NCBI GenBank assembly: GCA_003531155.1
Contig: DQHR01000178.1
Span: forward strand, 1-6,646
Reading direction: 5' to 3'
DNA: 6,646 bases
Source of the DNA: Bacteroidales bacterium
GTDB taxonomy: Bacteria > Bacteroidota > Bacteroidia > Bacteroidales > Tenuifilaceae
Shown here: in pieces, positions 6,282 through 6,646 of the stretch
How positions within the stretch are numbered: position 1 is the first letter of the stretch
Layout of the letters: each line of letters begins with the position of its first letter
Notes under the pieces: model-generated
What the model saw: only the letters and a program-made list of their open reading frames with translations
What the model was told of the DNA's origin: nothing
Database searches by the model: none
Position numbers and translations under genes: made by a program

Positions 6282-6646
6282 TTAGTCGCCTAAGTGTTTG
6301 CCTGTCATTGAAATAAATAGGTCATCGAGGGTGAGTTTTCTGCATTCCAGTCGCGAAAGTTTTATGTTATTGCTTTCAACTTTTTGAAGGAATATCGGAA
6401 GTTGTTCAACAATATTTCTTACAATTAGTTTTCCGTTGAGGTTATCAGTATCCCATATTTGTTTATAAACACCATCACCACAAAAAAAATGTTCAGGAAT
6501 ATCATGGTTGGTTGAGAATTCAATAATCTCTTTGCTGTTATTGGCAGATAAGAGTTCATCCAGAGTACCCTGAGCCAGAATCATTCCTTTATCCATTATG
6601 ATAATCCTATCGCACAGGTATTCAGCTTCTTCCATGTAATGAGTTG
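6282..6646 (-). CDS. ABC-2 transporter ATP-binding protein, C-terminal fragment (5' end outside window)
   Basis: About 120 C-terminal residues. The frame stays open to the right edge and reads THYMEEAEYLCDRIIIMDKG upstream of and through an internal Met codon at 6635. That stretch is the H-loop (switch His) region typical of DrrA/YbhF-like ATPases, so the Met at 6635 is not the true start and the Walker A, signature and Walker B motifs lie outside the window. After it come GMILAQGTLDELL and a ~80-residue C-terminal extension ending LTLDDLFISMTGKHLGD. That ending is the common 'tLeDvFl.lTG..L.d' tail of ATPases that pair with ABC-2 permeases. It powers the adjacent permease by ATP hydrolysis on the cytosolic face of the inner membrane. 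The 35-base spacing to the permease ATG supports a single operon, whose promoter must lie to the right of the window. Confidence 0.9.
   Translation of the reverse strand, partial: THYMEEAEYLCDRIIIMDKGMILAQGTLDELLSANNSKEIIEFSTNHDIPEHFFCGDGVYKQIWDTDNLNGKLIVRNIVEQLPIFLQKVESNNIKLSRLECRKLTLDDLFISMTGKHLGD

Overview
The window looks like an ordinary chromosomal segment from a member of the Bacteroidota, probably Bacteroidales/Marinilabiliales-like. It is AT-rich. Its genes lack clear Shine-Dalgarno sequences and have A/T-rich leaders. It holds a TonB-dependent receptor with the Bacteroidota-type N-terminal carboxypeptidase-regulatory-like domain, and one intergenic region carries a perfect Bacteroidota -7 promoter element (TAnnTTTG). 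The genus-level placement is inference.

Layout, left to right. The + strand opens with the C-terminal end of an LTA-synthase/phosphoglycerol-transferase-type sulfatase-superfamily protein (1-438, 5' end outside the window). Next comes an exported MORN-repeat protein (551-1234), closed by a strong intrinsic terminator (1253-1281). A 150-base gap follows, which includes that terminator and a 13-bp inverted repeat ending two bases before the next start codon. After it is an 802-residue TonB-dependent outer-membrane receptor (1385-3793), and 10 bases later a TIGR01777-type (YfcH-like) NAD(P)-binding SDR epimerase (3804-4727). A 62-base gap with a good promoter leads to a YchN-like DsrE-family protein (4790-5143). 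On the - strand, reading inward from the right edge, are the C-terminal part of an ABC-2 ATPase (6282-6646, 5' end outside the window) and its permease (5140-6246). The permease ends tail-to-tail with ychN, their stop codons overlapping by four bases.

Functional reading. The two - strand genes form one ABC-2 exporter operon. The receptor and the SDR protein are probably co-transcribed because of their tight spacing, but no shared pathway is evident. The sulfatase end, the MORN gene and ychN look like separate units. There is no SusD partner next to the receptor, and no mobile element, RNA gene or CRISPR array. I see no convincing new multi-gene system. The most interesting signals are regulatory: the inverted repeat over the receptor's translation start, and a terminator-like hairpin written into the last codons of ychN at the convergent gene junction.
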